From: Megaustenia siamemsis | Taxonomy: Eukaryota; Mollusca; Gastropoda; Stylommatophora; Ariophantidae | Direction of reading: 5' to 3' | NCBI GenBank assembly: GCA_032433765.1 | Contig: JAVIAB010000047.1 | Span: 17,983,511-18,047,510 of the forward strand | DNA length: 64,000 bases | Translations under genes and position numbers: made by a program | The notes under the pieces: generated by a model | Seen by the model: the letters and a program-made list of their open reading frames with translations, nothing else | Told to the model about the DNA's origin: nothing | Databases searched by the model: none | Part shown: positions 11,115 through 22,082 of the stretch, piece by piece | Layout: each line of letters opens with the position of its first letter | Numbering within the stretch: position 1 is the first letter of the stretch

Positions 11115-11957
11115 CATAAGGGACATGCCTAGAATAACAATTGGAAGTAGAATAATATTAATAATCTGAGGAATGCTGACCGTACAGTCTTAATTGCTAA
11201 GAGTGAAAATGAGTAACAAGAAATGTTAGACATTATAGTGAAAGAAAGCAAAAATAAAGGACAGCCTTAATAGCAAAAAGACAAAAACAATGGTAGTAAC
11301 AAGAAAAAACATAATCACAATGCACAATAAAAACAAGTGGAACAATATCAAAACATATAAATGAATTAAATATCTGGGAACAATGTTAACCTCATATGGT
11401 AGATGTATAACAGCGGTGAGATCCAGAATGGCCCATGCAAAAGCAGCTTTAAAATAATGAGGAAGATACTGTGCATTCCATTTTTGATAACAAAAACAAG
11501 GACAAGAGTTCTTAAATGTTATGTAAAGCCAGTCTCAACATACGGATATAAATCATGGACAATAGGACAACAGACAAGAAAATCACTGGAGGCTGTATAA
11601 ATGTGGTTTTACAGAAGATTATTGAGAATACCAAGAACAGATAAGAAGATTAATGAAAACGTTTTGAAAGAGGCCAAAGCAAAAATAAAAAAGAGCTAAT
11701 ATCCAAAATTAGGATAAAACAATAATAAGTTTTGGACATGTAATGAGAAGGAAACAGCTGGCATATATTGTAACAACTGGGAAAATTAAGGGACGAAGAG
11801 GTGGAGGGAAGGAAGGAGAAAAGTTACCAGACAGCTTATGAGAATGGCTTGGCAGATGGTCAACAACAGAAATGATAAATAACTGTCGAGATTGTAAGTT
11901 GTAGAGAAAAATGATCACCTACACCAGCATAGATGGTTCTTAATGATGATGATGATT
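11115..11957 (+). mobile_element. LINE-A 3' part, present in both arms
   Basis: A frameshifted copy from GACATGCCTAGAATAACAA to the GATGATGATGATT tail. Its 3' end is about 100 bases from the 19-bp minisatellite. Mirrored at 22083-22930. It lies just outside the exon A acceptor, in the intron between B and A. Confidence 0.8.
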
Positions 11958-12054
11958 GTCAAAAGTTTTTTTTTTAATTGTGGCGAAATTAAAACTCAAA
12001 TCCAAACGCCCCGTGGCAACTGCATAGGACAAGCGGTCTTTATTCTTTAATCAC

Positions 12055-13155
12055 CTCCATATAGTAATATGCCCTTCATATAGTAATAGGCCCTCCATAT
12101 AGTAATATGCCCTCCATATTGTAATATCTCCTCCATATAGTAATATGCCCTCTATATAGTAATATGCCATCCATATAGTAATATGCCCTCCATATAGTAA
12201 TATGCCCTCCATATAGTAATATGCCCTCCATATAGTAATATCCCTTCCATATTGCAATATCCCCTCCATATAGTACTATCGCCCACGGATAGTTATATGC
12301 CCTGCATATAGTAATATCCCGTCCATATAGTAATATCCCCTCCATATAGTAATATGCCCTCCATATAGTAATATGCCCTCCAGATAGTAATATCCCGACA
12401 ATATAGTAATATCCCCTCCATATAGTAATATGCCCTCCATATAGTAATATGCCCTCCATATAGTAATATCCCGTCCATATAGTAATATCCCGTCCATTTA
12501 GTAATATCCCCTCAATATCCTCTTCATAAAGCAATATGCCCACCATATAGTAATATCCCCTCAATATCCTCTCCATAAAGCAATATGCCCTCCATATAGT
12601 AATATGCCCTCCATATAGCAATATGCCCTTCATATAGTAATATGCCCTCCATATAGTAATATGCCTTCCATATAGTAATAAGCCCTCCATATAGCAATAT
12701 GCCCTCCATATAGCAATATTCCCTCCATATAGTAATATGCCCTCCATATAGTAATATGCCCTCCATATAGTAATAAGCCCTCCACATAGTAATATGCCCT
12801 CCATATAGTAATATGCCCTCCATATAGTAATATCCCTTCCATATAGCAATATGCCATCCATGTAGTAATATGCCCTCCATATATCAATATGCCCTCCATA
12901 TAATAATATGCCCACCATATAGTAATATGCCCTCCATATAGTAATATGCCCTCCATATAGTAATATGCCCTCCATATAGTAATATGCCCTCCATATAGTA
13001 ATATGCCCTCCATATAGTAATATGCCTTACATATAGTAATATGCCCTCCATATAGTAATATACGCCCATATAGTAATATCCCCTCCATATAGTAATATCC
13101 TTCAATATCCTCTCCATAAAGCAATATGCCCTCCATACAGTAATATGCCCTCCAC
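12055..13155. repeat. 19-bp minisatellite, left arm
   Basis: About 58 tandem copies of AGTAATATGCCCTCCATAT with point variants (CCCTTC, CCCGTCC) and a few shortened or inserted units such as TCCTCTCCATAAAGCA. Because 19 is not divisible by 3, three units restore the frame and every minus-strand frame stays open (up to 299 codons), which explains the ORFs seen. The mirrored array is at 21300-21990; a small third array is at 46480-46640. Confidence 0.95.
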
Positions 13156-13250
13156 ACTCGACGGACCCTAGTAATACAAAACTGCATTAAAGAAACGAAA
13201 CAAAAACAAAACAAAAGAAAATCGATATATCAAGCATTCAAATTACGTAC

Positions 13251-13476
13251 TGAGTTCCGTAATGTAATCATCGCTAACAGAGGGGGGCCTGTTGACCACT
13301 TCTGTCGCGGTAAAATCCGCAGTCATTTCAACATATATATGGTTCTCAGTCATCATGCTGGTCATTGGGATTCGAAAGGTACATGTTGCCGAATAGTCGC
13401 CTTCTGATCCACTACCGTAATTACCAAGAGTACATTTGGAATTGGTGTGATCAATCTCAGCTGAAGTGAAGTTTCT
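13251..13476 (-). CDS. IgSF exon B, set 2: second half of Ig domain 1
   Basis: A 226-nt exon starting in phase 0 and ending in phase 1 (CTC A, then GTACGT). It reads RNFTSAEIDHTNSKCTLGNY, GSGSEGDYSATCTFRIPM, then NHIYVEMTADF. The GDYSATC segment carries the probable F-strand Cys. B' at 57289-57502 has the same phases and shares KC-LGNYG-GSEGDY and IYVEM. The acceptor AG is preceded by 21 C residues (minus strand), where the right arm has CCCTCC. This copy is open; the right-arm copy has an in-frame stop. Family assignment is by motif only. Confidence 0.75.
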
Positions 13477-13478
13477 CT

Positions 13479-13499
13479 GGGGGGGGGGGGGGGGGGGGG
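13479..13499. repeat. G21 homopolymer at the exon B splice acceptor
   Basis: Twenty-one consecutive G on the plus strand, i.e. C21 immediately upstream of the AG acceptor of exon B on the minus strand. The right-arm equivalent (20974-20980) has a short CCCTCC. It could affect 3' splice-site strength and would be prone to length change. Confidence 0.9.
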
Positions 13500-13703
13500 C
13501 AAAATTTCGGAGAGAAGTAGCCGTATATGTTTAGTAAATTCAAAACAAAGTAAAATTTCAAATGTAAGGTTGTTTATCTGTGACATGACAATTTGTTAAT
13601 CTTACGGATAATTGTTAGATAGACTAAAAGATTACATTACAATTTACTGCAAATGTGAAAAAGTTATGTTTCATGCTTTAATTGATATGAGGAAGAAAAG
13701 TGG

Positions 13704-14039
13704 AAAAGACGATGGTCATTTGTTGGACATGTGGTGAGAAGAGATAATAACCGAATAGCAAAGCAAGCCCTCATGTGGGAAACAACAGGTAAGAGAAAAA
13801 GAGGAAGACCCAGAGAGACACTGAGAAGGAACATTGATGAGAGAGGCAAGAGCAGCAGGATTCGGCTCCCTCAATGAGATAGAGCTGCTTGCACAGAACA
13901 GAGACAAATGACGAGCTTTGATAAAATATCTTTAAAAGAATTGAAAACTGCTAGAACAAAAAATCAGATAAGAGAAGGAGTATCTTGGTCTACGCCCTAC
14001 GGGCCGGCTACGGCTCGAAAGGTCAATAGATAGATAGAT
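13704..14039 (+). mobile_element. LINE-C 3' fragment, left arm only, TSD AGAAAAGTGG
   Basis: A 336-base copy of the LINE-C 3' end (FVGHVVRRDNNRIAKQALM, GKRKRGRPRETL, then a 3' end with GGCCGGCTACGGCTCGAAAG and an ATAGATAG tail). A perfect 10-bp TSD is at 13694-13703 and 14040-14049. It interrupts the 54-bp tandem repeat, which is unbroken by LINE-C in the right arm. Confidence 0.9.
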
Positions 14040-14570
14040 AGAAAAGTGGCCAGCTTGTGAAAGTTATGTTTCATGTTTTATTTGATATGAGGTAGAAAAA
14101 TGGCTAGCTTCTGAAAGTTATGTTTCATGCTTTAATTGATATGAGGTAGAAAAATGGCCAGCTTGTGAAAGTTATGTTTCATGCTTTAATTGATATGAGG
14201 TAGAAAAGTGGCCAGCTTGTGAAAGTTATGTTTCATGCTTTAAATGATATGAAGTAGAAAAGTGGCCAGCTTGTGAAAGTTATGTTTCATGATTTATTTT
14301 ATATGAGGTAGAAAAGTGGCCAGCTTGTGAAAGTTATATTTCATGCTTTAATAAGAGTTTTAAAAGTGACCAGCATCCGATAGCCATGCTTTAATAAGAG
14401 TTTTAAAAGTTGACAGCCTGAGAAAATTATATTTCATTCTTTAATAAGAGTTTAAAAAGTGGACAGCCTGAGAATGTTATGTTTCATGCATTAAATTAAT
14501 AAGAGTTAGAAAAGCTGCCAGTCTGACTGAGTTATGCTTCATGCCTTAAAAAGAGTTATAAAAGTGCCTA
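14040..14570. repeat. 54-bp tandem repeat, inner end of left arm
   Basis: Units include GTTATGTTTCATGCTTTAAT and AAAAGTGGCCAGCTTGTGAA. Good copies run to about 14360, with shorter, diverged units (AATAAGAG, TTAAAAGT) to about 14570. A first unit lies before the LINE-C insertion at 13645-13703. The mirrored array is 19610-20085. Confidence 0.9.
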
Positions 14571-15140
14571 ACAAGTGATTTACTTTAAATAAAATAAAGA
14601 ACTAAATAAAATAAAGAACTAAATAAAATTAATCACACTTTCATTTTAATTTACAATATCAACTACAGACTCTATCTTTACCGGGTCCAGAACTGACTTA
14701 TGTACGTGGATCATTGACAATTGAACAACAGGCAAGAAAATCATCATAGGCCACAAAAACACGGTAGAAGTAGGTTACAGAAGAAAGATGATGATAATGA
14801 TGATGATGAGGAGGGGGAGAAGAAGGAGGAGGAGAATGTTCTGAATGAGGCGAAGTCAAGGATGACAATTGTTCCCAACATTCAGAAGAAATAATAGTAA
14901 TTTTTTTGCCACAAGAAGGGAACAACTGGAGCAAACTGTGACAACAGGAAAAAGTAAATCGAAGGTCAAAGAGATAAAGGGAATAATACAATAAAACCTA
15001 CCGAGCAGTTTAAGAGAATGGTTTTATATATATAAAAAAAAAGCAAGTGGAATAGATGAATAAATATAGAGACTGAAAATGTTTGAAAGAAATGCATCAG
15101 CTTGCTGAAGACTTTTTACTTGACTATATATGTATATGCA
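14571..15140. other. No gene; possible LINE-A relic on plus strand
   Basis: AAATAAAATAAAGAACT repeats lie at 14585-14630. From 14690 to 15030 the plus strand resembles a badly broken LINE-A tail (ACGTGGATCATTGACAATTG, then ACCGAGCAGTTTAAGAGAATGG) interrupted by GATGATGA and GGAGGAG runs. No exon seen. Confidence 0.45.
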
Positions 15141-15144
15141 TAGG

Positions 15145-15395
15145 GAGCCGCCATAGATCAGTGGTTAGTGAACTGGACTACAAAGGACAAGAGGTAGGGT
15201 TCGACCCCAACGACGGCTTCCGGATTCACCTAGCCTTTAATGGGTACCGGAATTTTTTTCTGGGAAAGTAAAGCGGCACAGGCGTAATACCAACCACATT
15301 AGCTCAAAAATCATGTGCCGAAGATCTGTAAAATTTATGGTCACTAACACCATATTCCCTATATATCACCTGGAGTGACGAGGGTACTTTACTTT
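15145..15395 (+). mobile_element. SINE-1, nearly full length
   Basis: tRNA-like head (AGATCAGTGGTTAGTGAACT and GGGTTCGACCCC), body through GGGTACCGG and GGAAAGTAAAGCGGCAC, ending GAGTGACGAGGG plus T/A-rich tail. Confidence 0.85.
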
Positions 15396-15574
15396 TAAAA
15401 AAAAATATGTATATGCATACAGAGAACATTTAAAAAAAGACACTACAAAATTAAAAGGCGCAGGAGAAAGGAGACGAAGCCAGGCACATCGAATACAGTT
15501 TGTTTATTCTGTGATCGGATCTGTATGTCCAATATTAGCAGATTCAGCTACGAAAGAAGCTACTTAAAAAAAAA

Positions 15575-15800
15575 AAAAAGTAAAGTATCCCCGTCACGCC
15601 AAGTGGCGTATAGAGAATACGGTGTTAGTGCCCATACATTTTACAGACCTTCGGCACATGATTTTTGGGGTAATGTGGTCGGTATTACGCCCGTGCCGCT
15701 TTACTTTCCCAGACAAAAATCCGGTACCCATTTAAGGCTGGGTGAACCCGGAAGCCGTCGGTTTGGATCGAACCCTAACCCTTGTCCTTTGTATTAGTAA
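15575..15800 (-). mobile_element. SINE-1, reverse orientation
   Basis: Reads in the opposite sense to the copy at 15145. It starts with AAAAAGTAAAGTATCCCCGT and stops in the tRNA-like head at CTTGTCCTTTGTA. The two SINE-1 copies form an inverted pair 180 bases apart in the spacer of the inverted repeat. Confidence 0.85.
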
Positions 15801-15916
15801 AAAAAAACCATCGAGCACAAGACACTAATATTTTACAAATTATTGACTAAGCATGGTTGCTACATACATTCTGTCTGTCAAGACGCAAAAGGCTACATTT
15901 ATATATATATATACAT

Positions 15917-15917
<1 letters not shown>

Positions 15918-15972
<55 letters not shown>
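15918..15972. repeat. GA microsatellite
   Basis: About 26 GA units preceded by a TA run. Confidence 0.9.
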
Positions 15973-15979
<7 letters not shown>

Positions 15980-16181
15980 GGGGTAGAGAGGGAGAGATAA
16001 GAAATATTATATCCAATTTAAAAATTCTGCTATTAGTGCCAATTGTTAACATTAACAAGAAAATTGGACATTAACAAATCTTTACTGCAGAGATGTCCGT
16101 TAAGTGAATGATATTTCTCGATAATGTTAACAAAGACAATCACTCTTTAACTAACAAGACAGAGCTGTTATTACAACTTAC

Positions 16182-16294
16182 TTCTCTTCGGCGAATCCCA
16201 GCGTTCAAACCAGGGTACACATTGTCCCTCGTGCAGGTGTGTTCCACGAATGTGTTTGTCAGGCCCTGGATACAGTATGGCTTTTTGGGCATAG
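16182..16294 (-). pseudogene. IgSF exon C, set 2: first half of Ig domain 1, acceptor AG missing
   Basis: 113 nt, exactly the length and phase of C' (61106-61218). It reads MPKKPYCIQGLTNTFVEHTC, then TRDNVYPGLNAGIRRRE, followed by the donor GTAAGT in phase 0, matching the phase-0 start of exon B. The Cys after VEHT is the probable B-strand Cys; NVYPG is shared with C'. Where C' has CAG before the exon, this copy has TGG on the minus strand, so the canonical acceptor is absent. The nearest AG, 14 nt inside, would shift the frame. The frame also continues upstream through a hydrophobic stretch (IIVVLIYIFFLFLA) but no in-frame ATG precedes it. Either this exon is dead, it is misassembled, or it is a first exon whose start I cannot see. 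Confidence 0.6.
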
Positions 16295-16379
16295 CCAGAA
16301 ATAAGAAGAAAATATAAATTAGAACAACAATAATGTGAGTATACAAAATAATGTAGCACTATCATCAAGTGCCAAGTCT

Positions 16380-17040
16380 GTGCATCAATTCGTGAGCATC
16401 TTTAAAATAATTATAGTTTCGTAACCTTCAGAGGGAATTAATTGAAACTTGGTATGTGCAATACTGATCACACTGACCTTAATCAAACATAATTTGTCTT
16501 TTTAGAATTAATCTCCTGTATGATTGTTCTTATTTAAGTTATCTAAAATATGTTTGTGGCTATCTGGATAGACAGTTTTAAGTTTTACCGATCATTCAAC
16601 ACTTCCGTTCAATTAATGCACTCAACTTTCATTGTATCGCTGAAACGTTTGGAAGAAAGCTGTATTTGTACATGAACCAGTCTGCACAGTTTTATTAATG
16701 GTGCAATTGTCGGTTTATGAAAATGGTTTGCTTAGGCGTTTTTATATGTAGAAAAATGAACGGGGTTTACAGCCAAAATGTAATGATTGGGACACACTTT
16801 TTGTAATTGTCCATAAATTTTGTCCACGATTTATTCAAATTCCAGACTGCTTTTGGACTTATATGTTAGAAAATCGTAAGGTTGGTGAAATTCTAAAACT
16901 GCTTGCAAAATTTCACGGCAGTTCATCAAATAGTTTTCGATAAAATGGAAGGACACCCACCATGTTCACGAATTTTTTAAAGGACTTTAGTACGTGTTTA
17001 TTTTATATCTCTACAACCTTAAATGTCTGCATCTGTTGTC
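16380..17040. other. Spacer of inverted repeat, nothing recognised
   Basis: About 660 bases upstream (minus strand) of exon C. No SINE, LINE or exon could be named. Any promoter or signal-peptide exon of set 2 would be sought here or further upstream. Confidence 0.4.
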
Positions 17041-17049
17041 AACTTCTTA

Positions 17050-17290
17050 ACAAAATATTCTCTTAAGCTGACTAGTACACTTATCTCTGTCTTCCGTGAT
17101 CTCTTATTCCGTCAGTTTTTCCAGTTGTTATACCATATATCCCAGCCATTTCTTTTTAAATTTTTTTACCAATACATGTTTCCTCCTGATGTTGGAGATT
17201 AGCTGTCTTTGTTGTTTTGATGTTTCTAAGAACGTCCTTATTTTTCTTATCATTATCTTATATGTTTCCCCTCCATTCACACAAGTGCAT
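17050..17290 (-). mobile_element. Degenerate LINE-A fragment
   Basis: The antisense signature of LINE-A is visible but worn: TTCTCTTAAGCTGACTAG, CCGTCAGTTTTTCCAGTTG, ATGTTGGAGATTAGCTGTCT. Confidence 0.5.
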
Positions 17291-17739
17291 TGTCTTTTTT
17301 ATCTTTGGAGATGTGGACAAATATTAAATATATGAAATAGTAAATTCAATGCAGGGCCGCAGAGTTGAATTGCAGAGAACATGTACAATAAATACAGAAA
17401 GGAATAAAGCAGCTAAACTGATAGGAAGACACAAGACAAACTAAGACGTTTCAATCTTCATCAGGTACAAAACACAACTTATTCTAAGATGTTTTTGTTT
17501 ATTTCTAGCGCGTGTTTTTTTCTTAGGTTGACTTTCATTGACTTGGATAGTCGGGTTCACACTCATGATTTGTATTCCATTAAAAAAAAATATTGGTTAC
17601 CTTATGTCTGTTTTGTGTATGTGTCTCGTGTGTGCTTGTGTGTCTGTATACTCTATGTGTTGCAGCCTTACCAGCAACGTCTGAACATTGTATGATATAC
17701 AATTTTTTTCAACACCTTTTTTCTGCTATATTGAGAGAT

Positions 17740-18470
17740 TTACAATAATTCGCGTGATTGTGTCTATCTCTTCTGTGTAAATCGTAATCGATTGAAATAT
17801 TTAAAGTTCTCCTATGACTTTGTTCATCCCTGTTGTGTAAATTGTAATTGATTGAGAGATTTTCAGGTCTACGCATGTTTATGACCATCTTCTATGTGTA
17901 AAGACACAACTGGATAAAATATTTACAGTCTTCCGCATGGGCCTTTCCATCTCCTCTGTGTAGAAACGTCATCGATTGAAAGATTTACATTCACCTACAT
18001 GATTGTGGCCATCTCTCTGTGTAAAAACGTAATAGATTGAAAGATTTACATTCCCCTGTATGATTGTGGCCATCTCTCAGTGTAAAAAACGTAATCGATT
18101 AAAGATTTACATTCCCCTGTATGATTGTGGCCATCTCTCTGTGTAAAAAACGTAATGGATTGAAATTTTTACATTCCCCTGTATGATCGTGGCCATCTCT
18201 CTGTGTAAAAACATAATGGATTGAAAGTTTTACATTCTCCTGCATGATTGTGGCTATCTCTCTGTGTAAAAACGTAATCGATTGAAAGATTTACATTCCC
18301 CTGCATGATTGTGGCCATCTCTCTGTGTAAAAACGTAATCGATTGAAAGATTTACATTCCCCTGCATGATTGCGGCCATCTCTCTGTGTAAAAACGTAAT
18401 CAATTGAAAGATTTACATTCCCCTGCATGATTGTGGCTATCTCTCTGTTTAAAAAGGCAACAGGAACGTC
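17740..18470. repeat. 61-bp minisatellite in the spacer
   Basis: About 12 tandem units containing GATTGTGGCCATCTCTCTGT and GATTGAAAGATTTACATTCC. The later units (18000-18440) are more uniform than the first. There is no mirrored copy, so it is outside the arms. Confidence 0.9.
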
Positions 18471-18589
18471 AATAGAAACAAGTGTCAAGTAAACTAAAGG
18501 TAAATCGAGGCAATAATAAACAATTTGATCACAAGATAAAACGTAATTTTCTCTCCGCAACTATCAATCTTTACTGTTGTTTATTCTGT

Positions 18590-18780
18590 TGTTTCTAAAA
18601 AGACAAAAGAAGACATTCACAGAGAGGCCAACACGAAAGGTGAGCTCATCAGAAAGAAACAATCAACATTTTTCAGACACATAATGAGAAGAGAAAATTT
18701 TGAATACGTGGTTACAACTGGCAAAATATAGGGAAAGAAAACGCGAACGAGAAAGAGAAAATACTGGACAGCTTGGTGTA
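18590..18780 (+). mobile_element. LINE-E fragment cut by SINE-1
   Basis: Plus-strand LINE-E remains (GAGGCCAACACGAAAGGTGA through ATACTGGACAGCTTGGTGT) stop abruptly where a reversed SINE-1 begins at about 18781. Confidence 0.65.
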
Positions 18781-18910
18781 AAAAAAAAAAAAGTAAAGTG
18801 CCCCCGTCCCGCCGAGTGGCGTATAGGGAATATAGTGTTAGTGACCATAAATTTTACAGACCTTCGGCACATGATTTTTGGGGTAATGTGGTCGGGATTA
18901 AGCCAGTGTG
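18781..18910 (-). mobile_element. SINE-1 3' fragment
   Basis: AAAAGTAAAGTGCCCCCGTC through GATTTTTGGGGTAATGTGGT, the reverse of the SINE-1 3' half. Confidence 0.8.
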
Positions 18911-19014
18911 ACAGTGTTCTTTGCTTGTCTTCTCTATTCCACTTTTTCTAAGATGTTGCCAGTTATTCATTTTTGTTTTTTGTTACTTTCCTTTTTGGGT
19001 AAGGTAATTTAGAA

Positions 19015-19600
19015 AAAATGGAATAGAGAAGATAAGCAAAGAACACTGTCAGATACAAGGAAATTGATAATGAAATACGAAAAATGTGCAAAAAAGCAAA
19101 AGAAGACTGGCTCAACCAAAGATGTCTAGAAGTCGAAACTATGGAAAGTAAACCAAACCTGAGAGAGATGCACACAGAAATAAAGAGAATGACTAATAAA
19201 GACAAAAAAGCTGCAGGAAAAGGATGTATTGCAAACAAAGAGGGAAGAATGCTAACAGACAACAACGATATAATCGATAGATGGCAGGAATATATAACAG
19301 AATTATTTCATGACGAAGGGGACAAGAAACCATTTATAAAATGTACATCCAGCTATAAAATCCTGAAATGTGAAGTAGAAAAAGCTATAAAAACAAAGAA
19401 AAAGGTAAAGGCAGCAGGACCTACAATATACAGATATAGATGATACAGGCACTAGCAGATTTTGGCATTGAAGTGAACACAGACATATGCAATGACACAT
19501 ACCATATAGGATACATACCAAATGAACTCAAAACATCAACTTTCATTGCATTGCCGAAAAGGAATGGTGCAGTTGAATGCAGTGATTTTAGATCAATAAT
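19015..19600 (+). mobile_element. LINE-B fragment (N-terminal side of RT)
   Basis: Reads KMCKKAKEDWLNQRC, HTEIKRMTNKDKKA, IIDRWQEYITELFHDE, then, after a frameshift near 19440, DFGIEVNTDICNDTYH and FIALPKRNGAVECSDF. It matches the region 40550-41100 of the nested LINE-B copy. It ends directly at the inner edge of the 54-bp repeat of the right arm. Confidence 0.75.
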
Positions 19601-19609
19601 CAAGCTGGC

Positions 19610-20085
19610 CTCTTTTCTACCTCATATCAATTAAAACATGAAACATAACTTTCACAAGCTGGCCACTTTTCAACCTCATATCAATTAAAGCATGAAACAT
19701 AACTTTAACAAGCTGGCCACTTTTCTACCTCATATCAATTAAAGCATGAAACATAACTTTCCCAAGCTGGTCACTTTTCTACCTCATATCAATTAAAGCA
19801 TGAAACATAACTTTCACAAGCTGGTCACTTTTCTACCTCATATCAATTAAAGCATGAAACATAACTTTCCCAAGCTGGTCACTTTTCTACCTCATATCAA
19901 TTAAAGCAAGAAACATAACTTTCACAAGCTGGCCACTTTTCTACCTCATATCAATTAAAGCATGAAACATAACTTTCCCAAGCTGGCCACTTTTCTACCT
20001 CATATCAATTAAAGCATGAAACATAACTTTCACAAGCTGGCCACTTTTCTACCTCATATCAATTAAAGCATGAAACATAACATTT
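19610..20085. repeat. 54-bp tandem repeat, inner end of right arm
   Basis: About 8-9 units with ACCTCATATCAATTAAAGCA and ACATAACTTTCACAAGCTGG. It is the reverse complement of the left array at 14040-14570. Confidence 0.92.
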
Positions 20086-20130
20086 TCACGTTTGCAGTAA
20101 ATTGTAACGTAATCTTTTATTCTATGTAAT

Positions 20131-20847
20131 CATCATCATCGAGTGTCTTCTCCGCAACGAAGGTTGACTACCATGGAGCGCCATTCTACTCTGTTTCTTT
20201 CTTTGATGGTGCAGGCTGTCATAGATTGATTTGTCCATCTTTTGATGTTACTCGTCCAGGTTAGTCTTGGACTGCCTCTACCTCTTTTACCTTGTATTTT
20301 CCCTTCCAATATTACTTTTAGTAGGATTTTGTATATTTTAACATGCCTCAAAAATCTCATTTGTCTTGTCTTAATTGTACGAGATTTAGTAGTTCTCTTT
20401 TTATTTTCAGTTGTTTTAAAACTTTATGATTTGTTTATCTTTTCTTTCCATCAAATTCTACCTATTCTTCTATAAATCCACATTTCAAAGGCTTCAATTT
20501 TCTGTTCTGTTTTCTTGTTTAATGTCCATGTTTCTGCACCATACAGGAATATTGAGAAGATGTAACATTTTGCCATTCTTAGTTTCAGCCCTGCTAATAT
20601 TTGTTTTGTTGTTAATATATTTTTCAAGGCATTAAAATTACTTTTTTTTCCATAGCTATTCTTTTGTTCATTTCAATTTTACATTTTCCATCACTGGTTA
20701 TATACTGGTATGTTCCATGTAGTTGACTGTCTCCAGATGTATTCCCTCAACTGTGATATTTAATTGTAGGTCTTGAGAATTTTCTTTGTTTATGATCATA
20801 GTTTTAGTCTTTTTTATATTCATATCTAGTCCATAATTTTTGCTTGG
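20131..20847 (-). mobile_element. LINE-B insertion, right arm only, 13-bp TSD
   Basis: A 717-base 5'-truncated LINE-B. The minus strand shows GKIQGKRGRGSPRLTW and the 3' end CGEDTR with a GATGATGATG tail at the left edge. TATTCTATGTAAT is at 20118-20130 and 20848-20860. The left-arm equivalent near 13620 has no insert. Confidence 0.92.
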
Positions 20848-20982
20848 TATTCTATGTAATAATTATCCGTAAGATTAACAAATGGTCATGTCACAGATAA
20901 AGAACCTTACATTTGACCTTTTACTTTGTTTTGAATTTACTAAACATATACGGCTACTTCTCTCCGAATTTTTGCCCTCCAG

Positions 20983-21208
20983 AGAAACTTCACTTCAACT
21001 GAAATTCATCACAACAATTCCAAATGTACTCTTGGCAATTACGGTAGTGGATAAGAAGGTGACTATTCGGCAACATGTACCTTTCGAATCCCAATGACCA
21101 GCATGATGACTGAGAACCATATATATGTTGAAATGACTGCGGATTTTACCGCGACAGAAGTGGTCAACAGGCCCCCCTCTGTTAGCGATGATTACATTAC
21201 AGAACTCA
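20983..21208 (+). pseudogene. IgSF exon B, set 3, with in-frame stop
   Basis: 226 nt, same boundaries and phases as 13251-13476 (acceptor GCCCTCCAG, donor GTACGT). About 8 base differences from the left copy by my count. One turns the Ser codon of GSGSEGD into TAA at 21052-21054, in frame with the exon. The remainder of the frame is preserved (DYSATCTFRIPM, IYVEM). An mRNA using this exon would be truncated, so set 3 looks non-functional unless the exon is skipped; skipping a 0-1 phase exon would also shift the frame. Confidence 0.78.
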
Positions 21209-21299
21209 GTACGTAATTTAAATGCTTGATATATCGATTTTCTTTTGTTTATTTTGTTTCGTTTCTGTAATGCAGTTTTGTATTACTAGGGTCCGTCTG

Positions 21300-21990
21300 G
21301 TGTGGAGGGCATATTACTATATGGAGGGCATATTACTATATGGAGGGCATATTACTAAATGGAGGGCATATTACTATATGGAGGACATATTACTAAATGG
21401 AGGGCATATAACTATATGAAGGGGATATTAATATATGGAGGGCATATTACTATATGGAGGGCATATTACTATGTGGAGGATATATTACTATATGGGCGGG
21501 ATATTACTATATGGAGGACATATTACTATATGGAGGAGATATTACTAAATGGAGGGCAAATTACTATATGGAGGGCATATTACTATATGGAGGGCATATT
21601 ACTATATGGAGGCATATTACTATACGGAGTGGATATTACAATATATGAGGGCATATTACTATATGGAGGGCATATTACTATATGGATGGCACATTACTAT
21701 ATGAGGGCATATTACTATATGGAGGGCATATTACTATGTGGAGGATATATTACTATATGGGCGGGATATTACTAAATGGAGGGCATATTACTATATAGAG
21801 GGCATATTACTATATGGAGGGCATATTACTATATGAAGGATATATTACTAAATGGAAGGCATATTACTATATGGAGGCATATTACTATACGGAGGTGATA
21901 TTACAATTTATGAGGGCATATTACTATATGGAGGGCATATTACTATATGGATGGCACATTACTATATGAGGGCATATTACTATATGGATG
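21300..21990. repeat. 19-bp minisatellite, right arm
   Basis: About 36 units of ATATGGAGGGCATATTACT and variants, the reverse complement of the left array but about 400 bases shorter. The ORFs across it are by-products of the unit length. Confidence 0.95.
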
Positions 21991-22082
21991 GGATTAAAGA
22001 ATAAAGGCAGCTTGTCCTGTGCAGTTCCCACTGGGTGTTTGGATTTGAGTTTTAATTTCGCCACCATTAAAACAAAAACTGT

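Larger units (their letters stand above)
1462..14370. repeat. Left arm of large inverted repeat (Ig exon set 2)
   Basis: This segment is repeated in reverse orientation at about 19610-32823. Anchors in matching order are: outer edge near 1462 vs 32823; SINE 4601 vs 28775; exon D 6343-6426 vs 27903-27986; a GA run at 7868 vs a CT run at 26742; exon A 10854-11078 vs 22968-23192; 19-bp minisatellite 12055-13155 vs 21300-21990; exon B 13251-13476 vs 20983-21208; 54-bp tandem repeat vs 19610-20085. Exons differ by about 2-4% by hand count. Six insertions with no counterpart in the other arm interrupt it. Edges are approximate. Confidence 0.9.

Noticed and set aside
12051..13214. Long minus-strand ORFs (up to 299 codons) of GILLYGGHITIW repeats, with similar ones at 21222-21775
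   Set aside because: They follow from a 19-bp unit without stops, which keeps all frames open; no start context, domain or splice support.
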